Source: Gordoniibacillus chartarius (GTDB taxonomy: Bacteria; Bacillota; Bacilli; Paenibacillales; NBRC-103111). From it: 64,000 bases of DNA. Positions 15,814 to 23,312 of this stretch are shown here, in pieces. Numbering within the stretch: the first letter of the stretch is position 1; each line of letters starts with the position of its first letter. The notes below the pieces were generated by a model. The model was not told where the DNA came from and made no database searches. It saw only the letters and a list, made by a program, of their open reading frames with translations. Location: contig NZ_JBHLWN010000051.1 of assembly GCF_042432825.1 (NCBI RefSeq), positions 1 through 64,000 on the forward strand, written 5' to 3'. Made by a program: the position numbers and the translations under genes.

Positions 15814-16677
15814 TTAATAATTTTTCACCGTCAACTGATCCAGACTCTTGAACTCATACCCCTGCCGCCGCGCCTCGTCGATGATCGCCCCCATCGCGTC
15901 GGCGTTATCCTTCGAAACCGAATGCAGCAGAATGACGGCGCCCGGGTGGAGCTGATTCACCACTTGCGTGAACGCATACGACTTCCCGCGCTGGGCCTTC
16001 GTATCCCAGTCCTTATAGGCGATAGACCAGAATACGTTCGTGTAGCCGAGCTCCTTGGAAACCGCCAGTGTCCGTTCGTTGAAAATGCCCCGCGGCGTCC
16101 GCAAATACGCCATCCCCGTCTGTCCGGTCAGCGCTGCGACCGCCTCCTTCACCTTGTCCAGCTCGCTCTTGATGCGCTCCGGCGGCAGCGCCGACATGTC
16201 CGGGTGGCTCCATGAGTGATTTCCTACGATATGCCCCTCGGCCGCCATCCGCTTAACCAGCTCCGGCTGATCCTTTACATAATGCCCCGTAACGAAGAAG
16301 CACGCCGGCACTTGTTTCTCCTTCAGGACATCAAGAATTTGCGCCGTAAAGCCGTTCTCGTATCCGTTATCGAACGTCAGATACAGCTCCTTCTTGCCCG
16401 TATCCCCCAGGAAGATGGCGCCATGCTTCTCCAGCAAGCTCTGAAATCCTTCCCGCGCGATCGACGGCAGCTTGCCGTTCTTGCTCTTCGCAAAGCCGAA
16501 ATGATACGGCTTGCCGCCTCCCGCCGCCTGGGCGGCAGCCTCGTCCGCTGCCGGTATGACACGGGACGAGAGCACCGGCATCAGACGTGTTTCGATCACA
16601 GACTTCATGCCTACGAAACCTAATACAAGCAGCACCGCCGCCGTCACCGCCGCGGCATACTGTATCATCCGCTTCAT
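15814..16677 (-). CDS. pdaA: Polysaccharide deacetylase PdaA (delta-lactam biosynthesis)
   Basis: A 287-residue NodB-family deacetylase. The N-terminal hydrophobic segment (about 7-27) is a signal anchor. The metal site is visible as Asp103 in LTFDNGYENG and His154/His158 in NHSWSH; the TFDNGYEN form rather than TFDDGP is characteristic of PdaA. PdaA removes acetyl groups from muramic acid residues stripped of their peptide, which leads to the muramic delta-lactam of spore cortex, so the organism is probably a spore former. The gene is monocistronic with its own terminator. A 20-codon remnant of a close paralogue lies 4.8 kb away at 11333-11399. Confidence 0.93.
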   Translation of the reverse strand: MKRMIQYAAAVTAAVLLVLGFVGMKSVIETRLMPVLSSRVIPAADEAAAQAAGGGKPYHFGFAKSKNGKLPSIAREGFQSLLEKHGAIFLGDTGKKELYLTFDNGYENGFTAQILDVLKEKQVPACFFVTGHYVKDQPELVKRMAAEGHIVGNHSWSHPDMSALPPERIKSELDKVKEAVAALTGQTGMAYLRTPRGIFNERTLAVSKELGYTNVFWSIAYKDWDTKAQRGKSYAFTQVVNQLHPGAVILLHSVSKDNADAMGAIIDEARRQGYEFKSLDQLTVKNY

Positions 16678-16780
16678 GCTGCGCTGTTCCTCCTTCGGAA
16701 ATGGATGTTAGCTGGGAAAGTACCATGGCTTACTATTCCTCTCTTGCATGAAGGTTATGTGCGGACGGGAGCTAAAGTGC

Positions 16781-16809
16781 AAAAAGCGCCCCTGGGAAAG
16801 GAGCGCTTC
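16781..16809 (-). terminator. Intrinsic terminator of the RCC1-repeat gene
   Basis: Minus-strand AAGCGCTCC pairs with GGGGCGCTT, followed by TTTTTGC, 17 bp after the stop codon. Confidence 0.85.
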
Positions 16810-16825
16810 GCTTACGAAATGGCGG

Positions 16826-18895
16826 TTAGACCGGAGGCGGCAGTGGTGGAAGATGTTCGATATAACGTGTAGACAAATATTGCAAGAGCAGGGTAAACAC
16901 ACCTCTTGCCGTGTCGATGGAACTCCCGAACGGATTCGGATTTTCATTCAAGTAGGCGAGCATCTTGCCGACCGTGATATGATCCGGGTCCGCCTCTGGC
17001 TGGGACGCCGCGATGCCGTCCAGCACAAGCTCCAGCTCGGCTTCCTGTATAATCGGGATCGCTGTACCGTCAAGCCCGGAGATGCCCTGGCCGTACATGT
17101 TCACCACCGCGCCCTCCGCGATCGTAACCGTTGTCGGGGCGTTTAACGTATCTTCAACGTAGTAGGCGTAAGTCTGGAGAATCAGCGTTCGCCGGTCTTC
17201 GCTCAGGAACACTTCCTCCGGATTGCTCCCACCATCGTACTTAATACTGTCACCATAGGCGTATGTGAGAAATTCCGGATCCAGCGGCTGATCGAAATAG
17301 ATCGTAACCTCTTGAATGCGCGACTCGCCTTCCCTGTAATCGAAATACTGCGCTGTGGATGCATACATCGGCTTCGGTCCCGCCGTGTTGTCCGGCGCCG
17401 CGCCGCGGGTAATGGCGAGCGGAATAGTGGCGACTTCGGCGTAGCCGGCATAGTTATCCTTCACCACAATTTGAAACTCGTTCATGCCTGCAAATAAAGG
17501 AATATGATAGTAGAAGCTCCTGTCGTTGCTATCGACAATTTCATAGCTGTACCGGTAGCCGATCATATCCAGCTCGATGTCGACCGCATTCACCGTATTC
17601 GCCACTTCGTAGGCGAACGGCTCGTTCGGCTCTTTTGGCGAGATCGGCACGCCGTTCACCTTGACCAGAATTTGTTCGATGTAATTGCGATAGTCGCCAG
17701 GGGGATATTCCTCCAGGAATTTAGCTTTCTTCAGAGCGATTCCGCTGATCCCGGATTCGCCGTTCCCATACTGGCCCTCAACACCTCTCCCCCATGTGTA
17801 AAGCTCGTCGTCCGTGACAACAACACTATTCACATTCCGTGCTGAAATGTTCGACACAACGGGTACCGTAGACAAACCGAGATCTACAGGAATCGCATTC
17901 GGCTGATACGTCGAGGCATCCCGCAGCGTCATGGAGCCTTCCCCTTTTCCCCAGCCGTATACCGTTCCGTCGTTAATCAGCGCCAGACAATGCGAGAATC
18001 CGCAGCTAATCTGTTGGACCGGTCCCGGGAATCCACTCACTAGAACCGGCTCGGCGAAGTTATTGTCAGTCCCATCCAACCGGACCCCCCACTGATACAC
18101 ACGGCCGCTGCTTGTCAGAGCGGCGGCGCGCTGCTCGCCGGCGGCGATATCGACGATATACTCGCCTTCGGCAAGCTCGAACGGAATTTCTCTCGGCACA
18201 GGGTTCTTCATCGTCGTATCATTGGAGCCCAGTACACCGTACCGGTTATCTCCCCACGCATAGACGGCGCCGCTGACGGTCAGTGCCAGACTGGCGTCGC
18301 CGCCGGCTGCAATCTTGTCAACCGCCCCGTCAAAGCCGCTTACCTCGTAGACGGAAGACGTTACATCACCCGTAACGTCGGGATCGGCCCCCGTTTGTCC
18401 ATAATAATTGAAGCCCCATGCAAAGACGCTTCCCGCAGCCGTTAGAGCTAGCGTATGCTCCCTGCCTGCGGCTACGGCTTCAACCCCCGATAATCCCGGC
18501 ACCTGATTAAGTCCCGGGGCTGGGGCCGAATCGCCGATGCCAAGCTGCTTATTGTTGTTGCCGCCGGACGTCCACACCGTCCCATCAGAGCCCTTCACCA
18601 ATGCTATGTGCACGTTGCCCAGCGTCAGATCCCTAATGTCGTTCTCAACTCTGGCATCAAATACCTTCTTAGGCGAGGTCACTCTCATATCGGTTTGCCC
18701 GGGAATCTGCTGATAATCATTCCCGCCCCATAAATAAGCATTGCCGTTGGTAGTGACGACGCCCGCCGTCGTTCCTGCCGAGGTAGGCAGCTTGGCGATG
18801 CCCACGCTGATTTCCGCTGCGGAAGCCCCATTCGTGGGCAGCAGCAACGAAGCTAGCAGTGCGAAGATGCCGAGCCCTATCGTTCCTTTCTTCAT
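16826..18895 (-). CDS. Secreted RCC1-repeat beta-propeller protein
   Basis: A 689-residue exported protein. The start is ATG 18895, with AAAGGTG upstream; it gives a classical signal peptide (MKKGTIGLGIFALLASLLL, cleaved near GASAAE). A longer open frame to 18994 adds residues without signal character. Residues about 35-400 hold seven RCC1 repeats, each with a WG core (LWGGNDY, TSGGNNN, AWGFNYYGQTG, AWGDNRYGVLG, QWGVRLDG, GWGKGEG, TWGRGVEGQYG), enough for one seven-bladed propeller. Two Ig-like segments follow and the protein ends in a short helix and LPPLPPPV. No SLH domain or sortase motif is seen, so it may be released or held by partners. Function unknown; RCC1 propellers generally bind proteins. 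Confidence 0.85.
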   Translation of the reverse strand: MKKGTIGLGIFALLASLLLPTNGASAAEISVGIAKLPTSAGTTAGVVTTNGNAYLWGGNDYQQIPGQTDMRVTSPKKVFDARVENDIRDLTLGNVHIALVKGSDGTVWTSGGNNNKQLGIGDSAPAPGLNQVPGLSGVEAVAAGREHTLALTAAGSVFAWGFNYYGQTGADPDVTGDVTSSVYEVSGFDGAVDKIAAGGDASLALTVSGAVYAWGDNRYGVLGSNDTTMKNPVPREIPFELAEGEYIVDIAAGEQRAAALTSSGRVYQWGVRLDGTDNNFAEPVLVSGFPGPVQQISCGFSHCLALINDGTVYGWGKGEGSMTLRDASTYQPNAIPVDLGLSTVPVVSNISARNVNSVVVTDDELYTWGRGVEGQYGNGESGISGIALKKAKFLEEYPPGDYRNYIEQILVKVNGVPISPKEPNEPFAYEVANTVNAVDIELDMIGYRYSYEIVDSNDRSFYYHIPLFAGMNEFQIVVKDNYAGYAEVATIPLAITRGAAPDNTAGPKPMYASTAQYFDYREGESRIQEVTIYFDQPLDPEFLTYAYGDSIKYDGGSNPEEVFLSEDRRTLILQTYAYYVEDTLNAPTTVTIAEGAVVNMYGQGISGLDGTAIPIIQEAELELVLDGIAASQPEADPDHITVGKMLAYLNENPNPFGSSIDTARGVFTLLLQYLSTRYIEHLPPLPPPV

Positions 18896-19019
18896 GCGTA
18901 TCACCTTTCTGTCTCCTATACTGGTAGCTACTACTATATATCGGATACGCTTGTGAAGTCTGTTACATCGGCAACATTTTCTGCTGAAATTCATAGATGC
19001 GTAAACTTCCGGAACAAGA

Positions 19020-19049
19020 TGGAATTGCCGGCCCCGGAACCGTTATAAT
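19020..19049 (+). promoter_or_regulatory. Candidate promoter for the sugar isomerase gene
   Basis: A perfect -10 TATAAT (19044-19049) with a weak -35 TGGAAT at 18-bp spacing. It leaves a 5' leader of about 115 bases that contains a 15-codon open frame (19124-19171) whose stop codon abuts the isomerase ATG. Confidence 0.45.
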
Positions 19050-19171
19050 GAAAAGGATGAAATAGGATTCAGGCCGGCCGTTGCCGTTGGCGGAAAGATC
19101 GGGCTGCTGCGGTATGCCGCAGAATGTCGGGCGGGCGGCTCAAGAAAATGAAGATGGTGGAGGCGGACTAG

Positions 19172-19999
19172 ATGGGTTTCGGTTCTTTGGCACATTTGGG
19201 CGGCACTATGCCGTTGAAAGCGCTTGTGGAGCAGCTTGGCGGGTATGGGCTTGATTTTGTGCAGCTGGCTCTGGCAAAGGCGATCGGCGACATCGATACG
19301 AGCAACGGAAAGCTGAGCCCTGGGATGGCGAATACGATCGCGGAGCATTTCAACCGGCATGGCATGCGGGTCGGGGTGCTCGGCTGCTACATCGACATGA
19401 TTCATCCGGACCCGGTGCGCCGGCGCCACGATTTGGATCGTTTCAAGGAGCATTTGCGTTATGCCCGCGACTTCGGCACGAGCATTGTCGCTACGGAGAC
19501 AAGCTCGCTGACGACGTATCGGGACAGCGATCCGGAAGCGTACCTGGAGCGAGGGTGGCAGGTGCTGAAGCAGTCGGTGGAGGAGCTTGCCGAGGAAGCG
19601 GAGCGTTGGGGCGTCATTGTCGGCATTGAGCCGGTTGCCGTACATACCGTCAGCTCCCCGCAGCGGATGGCGCAGCTGCTCGAGGAAGTGCCGTCGAACA
19701 ATATCGGCGTTGTGTTTGATCCGATTAACCTGCTGACGGCGGACAATTTTGCTCAGCGCGGCCAGATTGTGGACGATGCGTTCCGCTTGCTGCGGGATCG
19801 CATGGTGCTGGTGCATTTGAAGGATGCCCGCGTGGAAGGCGGACAGCTCATCGGCGGCAAGCCGGGCGACGGCGATTTCGATTACGCCGCGTTCTTGAAA
19901 CGGCTGCAGCAGGAAAAGCCCCATATCGACGTATCGATCGAAAATACGGGGCCGGACGATATCGCCCGCATCGTAAACATGCTTCGGGCTGTTGTATAA
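19172..19999 (+). CDS. Sugar phosphate isomerase/epimerase (AP endonuclease 2-like TIM barrel)
   Basis: A 275-residue xylose-isomerase-like TIM-barrel protein. The metal-binding residues are recognisable: Glu in GIEPVAVHT, Asp in VVFDPINLL, His in VLVHLKDAR and a final Glu in VSIENTG. Members include inosose and hydroxypyruvate isomerases and ketose 3-epimerases; I cannot tell which this is. The in-frame codon before ATG 19172 is TAG, and GGAGG lies eight bases upstream, so the start is fixed. It is a single gene followed by a strong shared terminator. No signal peptide; cytoplasmic. Confidence 0.85.
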   Translation: MGFGSLAHLGGTMPLKALVEQLGGYGLDFVQLALAKAIGDIDTSNGKLSPGMANTIAEHFNRHGMRVGVLGCYIDMIHPDPVRRRHDLDRFKEHLRYARDFGTSIVATETSSLTTYRDSDPEAYLERGWQVLKQSVEELAEEAERWGVIVGIEPVAVHTVSSPQRMAQLLEEVPSNNIGVVFDPINLLTADNFAQRGQIVDDAFRLLRDRMVLVHLKDARVEGGQLIGGKPGDGDFDYAAFLKRLQQEKPHIDVSIENTGPDDIARIVNMLRAVV

Positions 20000-20003
20000 G
20001 TAA

Positions 20004-20034
20004 CGAAGCCGCGCTCGGCTGGAGCGCGGCTTCG
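20004..20034. terminator. Shared terminator between convergent genes
   Basis: A perfect 12-bp stem, CGAAGCCGCGCT/AGCGCGGCTTCG with a seven-base loop, between the plus-strand isomerase and the minus-strand mhq operon. T-runs are short on both sides (GCGTTT on plus). Confidence 0.75.
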
Positions 20035-20038
20035 GCGT

Positions 20039-20713
20039 TTAGCGCGGACGTTCGACGGTGAATCGCTCGCCGAGGCGGGAATAATCGTCGCCGGCGAGGC
20101 GGGCGACCGGGCGGAGCCGCTCGACGTCGATGTCCGGTGGCGCTTGCCGCGTTTCGCCGTCTGGGCCGGCGGTGTAGAGCGAGGCATCGACATGGAAGCG
20201 GACGACGCGCCCGATCAGCAGGTCGCACGCCGGCGCCTCGCCGGTGCCGCCGAGCGGGATCGCGCGCTCGAGCACGCACTCGAGGCGCACCTTGGCTTCG
20301 GCGAGCCCGGGCACCGCGACCGCCTCGCTCGCCACCGGCGTGAGCCCCGCGAGCGCGGGCTCGCTCTCCTCCGGCGGCAGCGGCGCCGCCGTCATGTTCA
20401 GCGCGGACACGTACGACTCGTCCGCGATGTGCACCACGAACGCGCCCGACGCGAGCGCGTTCCGGGCCGTGTCCTTAAGCGCGCCGCCCGGTTTGCGCTG
20501 AACGGACACGGACACCATCGGCGGCCGGGCCGCGACGATGTTGAAGTAGCTGAACGGCGCCGCGTTCAGCACCCCTTGCTCGGACAGCGTCGTCACGAGC
20601 GCGATCGGGCGCGGCACGACCGTGCCGATCAGCAGCCGGTAATTCGCCCGATCGTCCTGCTGTCCCGGATCAATCGAGAGCATCTCCCTTGGTTCCATGA
20701 CCACGGCACTCAC
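20039..20713 (-). CDS. Flavin reductase-like FMN-binding protein
   Basis: A 224-residue split-barrel flavoprotein of the flavin reductase-like family. The core reads NYRLLIGTVVPRPIALVTT and NAAPFSYFNIVAARPPMV, the usual FMN-binding signature. Such proteins reduce flavins with NAD(P)H or act directly on small electrophiles. Its GTG start at 20713 overlaps the mhqD stop codon by three bases; ATG 20698 is an alternative since the overlap leaves little room for a ribosome binding site. Location as third gene of the mhqO-mhqD operon suggests a role in quinone or aromatic stress, for example flavin supply (inference). Confidence 0.85.
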   Translation of the reverse strand: MSAVVMEPREMLSIDPGQQDDRANYRLLIGTVVPRPIALVTTLSEQGVLNAAPFSYFNIVAARPPMVSVSVQRKPGGALKDTARNALASGAFVVHIADESYVSALNMTAAPLPPEESEPALAGLTPVASEAVAVPGLAEAKVRLECVLERAIPLGGTGEAPACDLLIGRVVRFHVDASLYTAGPDGETRQAPPDIDVERLRPVARLAGDDYSRLGERFTVERPR

Positions 20714-21372
20714 CCCTTAGCGTCAGACTGCGAAGCCTCGCCGCCAGACGGTCCGCCCGGCACGAACTGCCGCGCAAACCACTCGCTCGCCGCCGCGACC
20801 TCGGTCCGCGTCAGCTGATGGCCCGCCCGCTCCCAATGAATGTCCACGTCCGCACCCGCACCGCGCAGCAACCCGGCCAGCTCCTCCGTCTCCTCCGGAC
20901 GGCAGATCGGATCGTTGTGTCCGGCACCAATAAATACCGGCACGCCGGCAAGCGATGGCAGCTTCAACCCCCGCAGCGGCACCATCGGGTGGTGCAGCAC
21001 CGCACCTCGCAGCGCGCCCTCATAATGGAACAACAGGCTGCCCGCGATATTCGCGCCGTTGGAATAGCCGACCGCAACGAGGCTGCTGCGGTTGAAGCCA
21101 TACTGTGCCGCAGCCTCGTCCAGAAATTCGTTCAGCTCCTTCGTCCGGAAGACGAGATCCTCCTCGTCAAACACCCCTTCGGCCAGCCTGCGGAAAAAGC
21201 GGGGCATGCCGTTCTCCAGCACGTTGCCGCGCACGCTCAGCACGCCCGACGCCGGCGACAAATACTGTGCCAGCGGCAGCAAATCCTGCTCCGTACCGCC
21301 TGTTCCGTGCAGCAGCAGCAGGGTAGGCGCCGCCGGATCGCTTCCCGGCTCATACACATGGATCATCGTCAT
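20710..21372 (-). CDS. mhqD: Alpha/beta hydrolase, MhqD-like carboxylesterase
   Basis: A 220-residue serine hydrolase of the phospholipase/carboxylesterase type. The oxyanion loop is LLLLHGTGGTEQD, the nucleophile elbow is GYSNGAN (Ser near residue 104), the Asp is in GAGHNDPICR and the His in ERAGHQLT. Length and motifs match Bacillus MhqD, part of the MhqR regulon induced by methylhydroquinone and quinone-like electrophiles. Its ATG overlaps the stop codon of mhqO by four bases (ATGA), so the two are coupled. The symbol rests on family resemblance plus context; other esterases of this fold are possible. Confidence 0.82.
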   Translation of the reverse strand: MTMIHVYEPGSDPAAPTLLLLHGTGGTEQDLLPLAQYLSPASGVLSVRGNVLENGMPRFFRRLAEGVFDEEDLVFRTKELNEFLDEAAAQYGFNRSSLVAVGYSNGANIAGSLLFHYEGALRGAVLHHPMVPLRGLKLPSLAGVPVFIGAGHNDPICRPEETEELAGLLRGAGADVDIHWERAGHQLTRTEVAAASEWFARQFVPGGPSGGEASQSDAKG

Positions 21373-22340
21373 CCCCGTTCCACTCCTTCCGGCTCCCGCA
21401 CCCGAATCGGCAGCAGGTTCGCTTCAATAGCCTGCCGATGCGGCTCATACCAGTCCGGGAGCATCAGCTTTTCGCCCAGCTTCTCGAACTCCTCATCGAC
21501 CGCAAAGCCCGGATCGTCGGTGGCTATCTCAAACAGGATGCCGCCCTCCTCGCGGAAGTAGATCGAGCGGAAATAGTTCCGGTCCAGCACCTCCGTAGGC
21601 TGCAGGCCATGCTCGCGTACCCGCTGCTGCCACTGGAGCTGATCCGCCTCGTCGTTCGCCCGCCATGCGATATGGTGAACCGTACCCGCACCGCCTGCGC
21701 CCCACGGCATATCGGCCGCTCTCAGGTCGACGATATTCCCCAGAGAGCCCTCCGACCGGAACCGGATATAATCTCCCTCCGCGCCAACGCGGGTAAGGCC
21801 CATCAGCTGCTCCAGCCGGTCAGCCGTCTGCCCGGCGTGCACGCTGTACAGCAGTGCGCCGCCGAACCCCTTGATCGCTACGTCCGGAGTTACCCCGGCG
21901 AACGACCATTCGCTTGCCTCCCCTTCGGCCCGCTCGACAATCTCAAGCCGCAGCCCGTCGGGATCGCTAAACTGCAGGAAGCTCTCGCCGAAACGCTCCG
22001 CCTCCATCACCGACACCCCGAGCTTCGCCAGCCGGTCCCGCCAGAACGATGCGGCACCCGCCGGTACGGCGAACACCGTCGTCCCGACCTGCCCGCCGCC
22101 GACCCGGCCGCGCCGCGCTCCCGGGAACGGAAAGAACGTCATCGCCGTACCAGGTGCGCCGGCCTCATTGCCGAAATACAAGTGATACACTTCCGGTGCG
22201 TCAAAATTAATCGTCCGCTTCACCAGCCGCAGCCCCAGCACACCTGCATAGAAATCGACGTTTTGCTGCGGGTCGCCCGCAAAGGAAGTAACGTGATGTA
22301 TACCGGATGTCCGTTGTACTTGTGTTTGTTGTTGGCTCAT
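21369..22340 (-). CDS. mhqO: Ring-cleaving dioxygenase MhqO-type (VOC superfamily)
   Basis: A 323-residue extradiol-type dioxygenase made of two VOC modules. Likely iron ligands are His15 (SGIHHVTSF), His222 (GTVHHIAW) and Glu271 (ILFEIATDD). In Bacillus subtilis MhqO helps remove methylhydroquinone and related quinols by ring cleavage. The gene is first in an operon with mhqD and a flavin reductase, overlapping mhqD by four bases. Upstream lies a consensus promoter directly followed by an MhqR-like operator (22367-22384). AAGGAG lies 10 bases before the ATG. Cytoplasmic. Confidence 0.88.
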   Translation of the reverse strand: MSQQQTQVQRTSGIHHVTSFAGDPQQNVDFYAGVLGLRLVKRTINFDAPEVYHLYFGNEAGAPGTAMTFFPFPGARRGRVGGGQVGTTVFAVPAGAASFWRDRLAKLGVSVMEAERFGESFLQFSDPDGLRLEIVERAEGEASEWSFAGVTPDVAIKGFGGALLYSVHAGQTADRLEQLMGLTRVGAEGDYIRFRSEGSLGNIVDLRAADMPWGAGGAGTVHHIAWRANDEADQLQWQQRVREHGLQPTEVLDRNYFRSIYFREEGGILFEIATDDPGFAVDEEFEKLGEKLMLPDWYEPHRQAIEANLLPIRVREPEGVERG

Positions 22341-22366
22341 TACCGATCCACTCCTTCAAATTTTGA

Positions 22367-22384
22367 TATCTTTAATTTAAGATA
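22367..22384 (-). promoter_or_regulatory. MhqR-box-like operator
   Basis: TATCTTTAATTTAAGATA is an 18-bp palindrome with one mismatched pair, abutting the -10 box of the mhqO promoter. The Bacillus MhqR box, as I recall it, is TATCTCGAATTCGAGATA; the conserved TATCT, central AATT and AGATA are all present. Binding by a MarR-type MhqR encoded elsewhere would block transcription until quinones are sensed. Confidence 0.75.
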
Positions 22385-22413
22385 ATTATATTCCGTATTT
22401 GTGCATCCGTCAA
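22385..22413 (-). promoter_or_regulatory. Sigma-A promoter of the mhqO operon
   Basis: Minus-strand TTGACG (22408-22413), 17 bases, TATAAT (22385-22390). A near-consensus promoter placed so that the palindrome at 22367-22384 covers the transcription start. Confidence 0.85.
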
Positions 22414-22464
22414 GCAATGAGTTTTCAAGGACCTTCCAGGTGCTGAAATAGCCCAAATGATTGA

Positions 22465-22803
22465 GCTGCCGCAGGTACGCGACTTTGCCTGGCCGCCGGT
22501 TGCTCCGTCCGCGAGCTCGATCGCCGCTGTCAGGAGCTGACCGTCCTCGGTCCGAAGCGGCTGCTGATGGCGACCCGTTCTATTCAAGCCCGAATGCGGA
22601 TGATGTTCAATCCCGAGCTGGACGTGTATGATGTGATGTCCTACTATGGATATTATGAGTATGCCCACTTCGCCAAAGACTTCAAAAGGTGTATCGGCAT
22701 CACGCCGATCCAATACCGGATGTGGGTGCGTCAAGCTTCTCTGGGGAGGGCCGCGGATGTCGTATTTTTACATGACGGAGACGATACGGCTGTGATAGAT
22801 TGA
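22465..22803 (+). pseudogene. Truncated AraC-family regulator
   Basis: An open frame without a start codon (TGA at 22462 upstream) encodes the C-terminal DNA-binding half of an AraC regulator. It includes the second helix-turn-helix, YDVMSYYGYYEYAHFAKDFK, and the conserved GITPIQYR that follows. The first helix-turn-helix is damaged and the ligand domain is missing. A product from ATG 22567 (78 residues) would have only one half-site reader. Most likely a decayed gene remnant. Confidence 0.75.
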
Positions 22804-22846
22804 ACCTGACAGCCCGGCTGTTCCAATAAGTTAGGAGGATGACCCG

Positions 22847-23209
22847 ATGATTACAAAAATCGCTACGGCCGCCGTGTACGTGGAAGATCAGCAGCGCGCC
22901 AAAACGTTCTGGACCGAGAAGGTCGGCTTCGAGCTTGTCCGCGAGACCCCGATGGGCCCCGGCGCCTTCTGGCTCGAGGTTGCTCCGAAGGGCGCCCAGA
23001 CGGCGCTTGTGCTTTACCCGCGCAGCATGATGAAGGATGCCGATACGATGCGTCCGTCGATCGTGTTCGAATGCGGCGATATCGAGGCCACCTATGCCGC
23101 AATGAAGGCGAACGGCGTGCAGTTCGAGGGTGAGCTGCAGAAGATGCAGTGGGGAACTTTTGCCCAATTCAAGGATGAGGACGGGCACACGTTCTTGTTA
23201 AAGGGCTGA
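22847..23209 (+). CDS. VOC family (glyoxalase-like) protein
   Basis: A 120-residue single-module vicinal-oxygen-chelate protein. It begins ITKIATAAVYVEDQQRAKTF and ends with the typical FKDEDGHTFLL, where the acidic residue is a usual metal ligand. The expected first-strand His is absent (TAAVYV), so it may bind metal differently or act as a binding protein. AGGAGG lies seven bases before the ATG. It is transcribed alone toward a shared terminator. Substrate unknown; members include lyases, dioxygenases and drug-binding resistance proteins. Confidence 0.8.
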   Translation: MITKIATAAVYVEDQQRAKTFWTEKVGFELVRETPMGPGAFWLEVAPKGAQTALVLYPRSMMKDADTMRPSIVFECGDIEATYAAMKANGVQFEGELQKMQWGTFAQFKDEDGHTFLLKG

Positions 23210-23257
23210 GGCAGCCGCTTCACAGCTATTCACATCGCATAAGTAAGACCGAACAAA

Positions 23258-23305
23258 TCGAAGAGGACCGCCCTTGCGTCAACGCACGGGGACGGTCCTC
23301 TTCGA
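23258..23305. terminator. Bidirectional terminator
   Basis: Perfect 13-bp outer stem TCGAAGAGGACCG/CGGTCCTCTTCGA with an inner TGCGT/ACGCA pairing, between the convergent VOC and subtilase genes. Confidence 0.85.
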
Positions 23306-23312
23306 ATACAAC

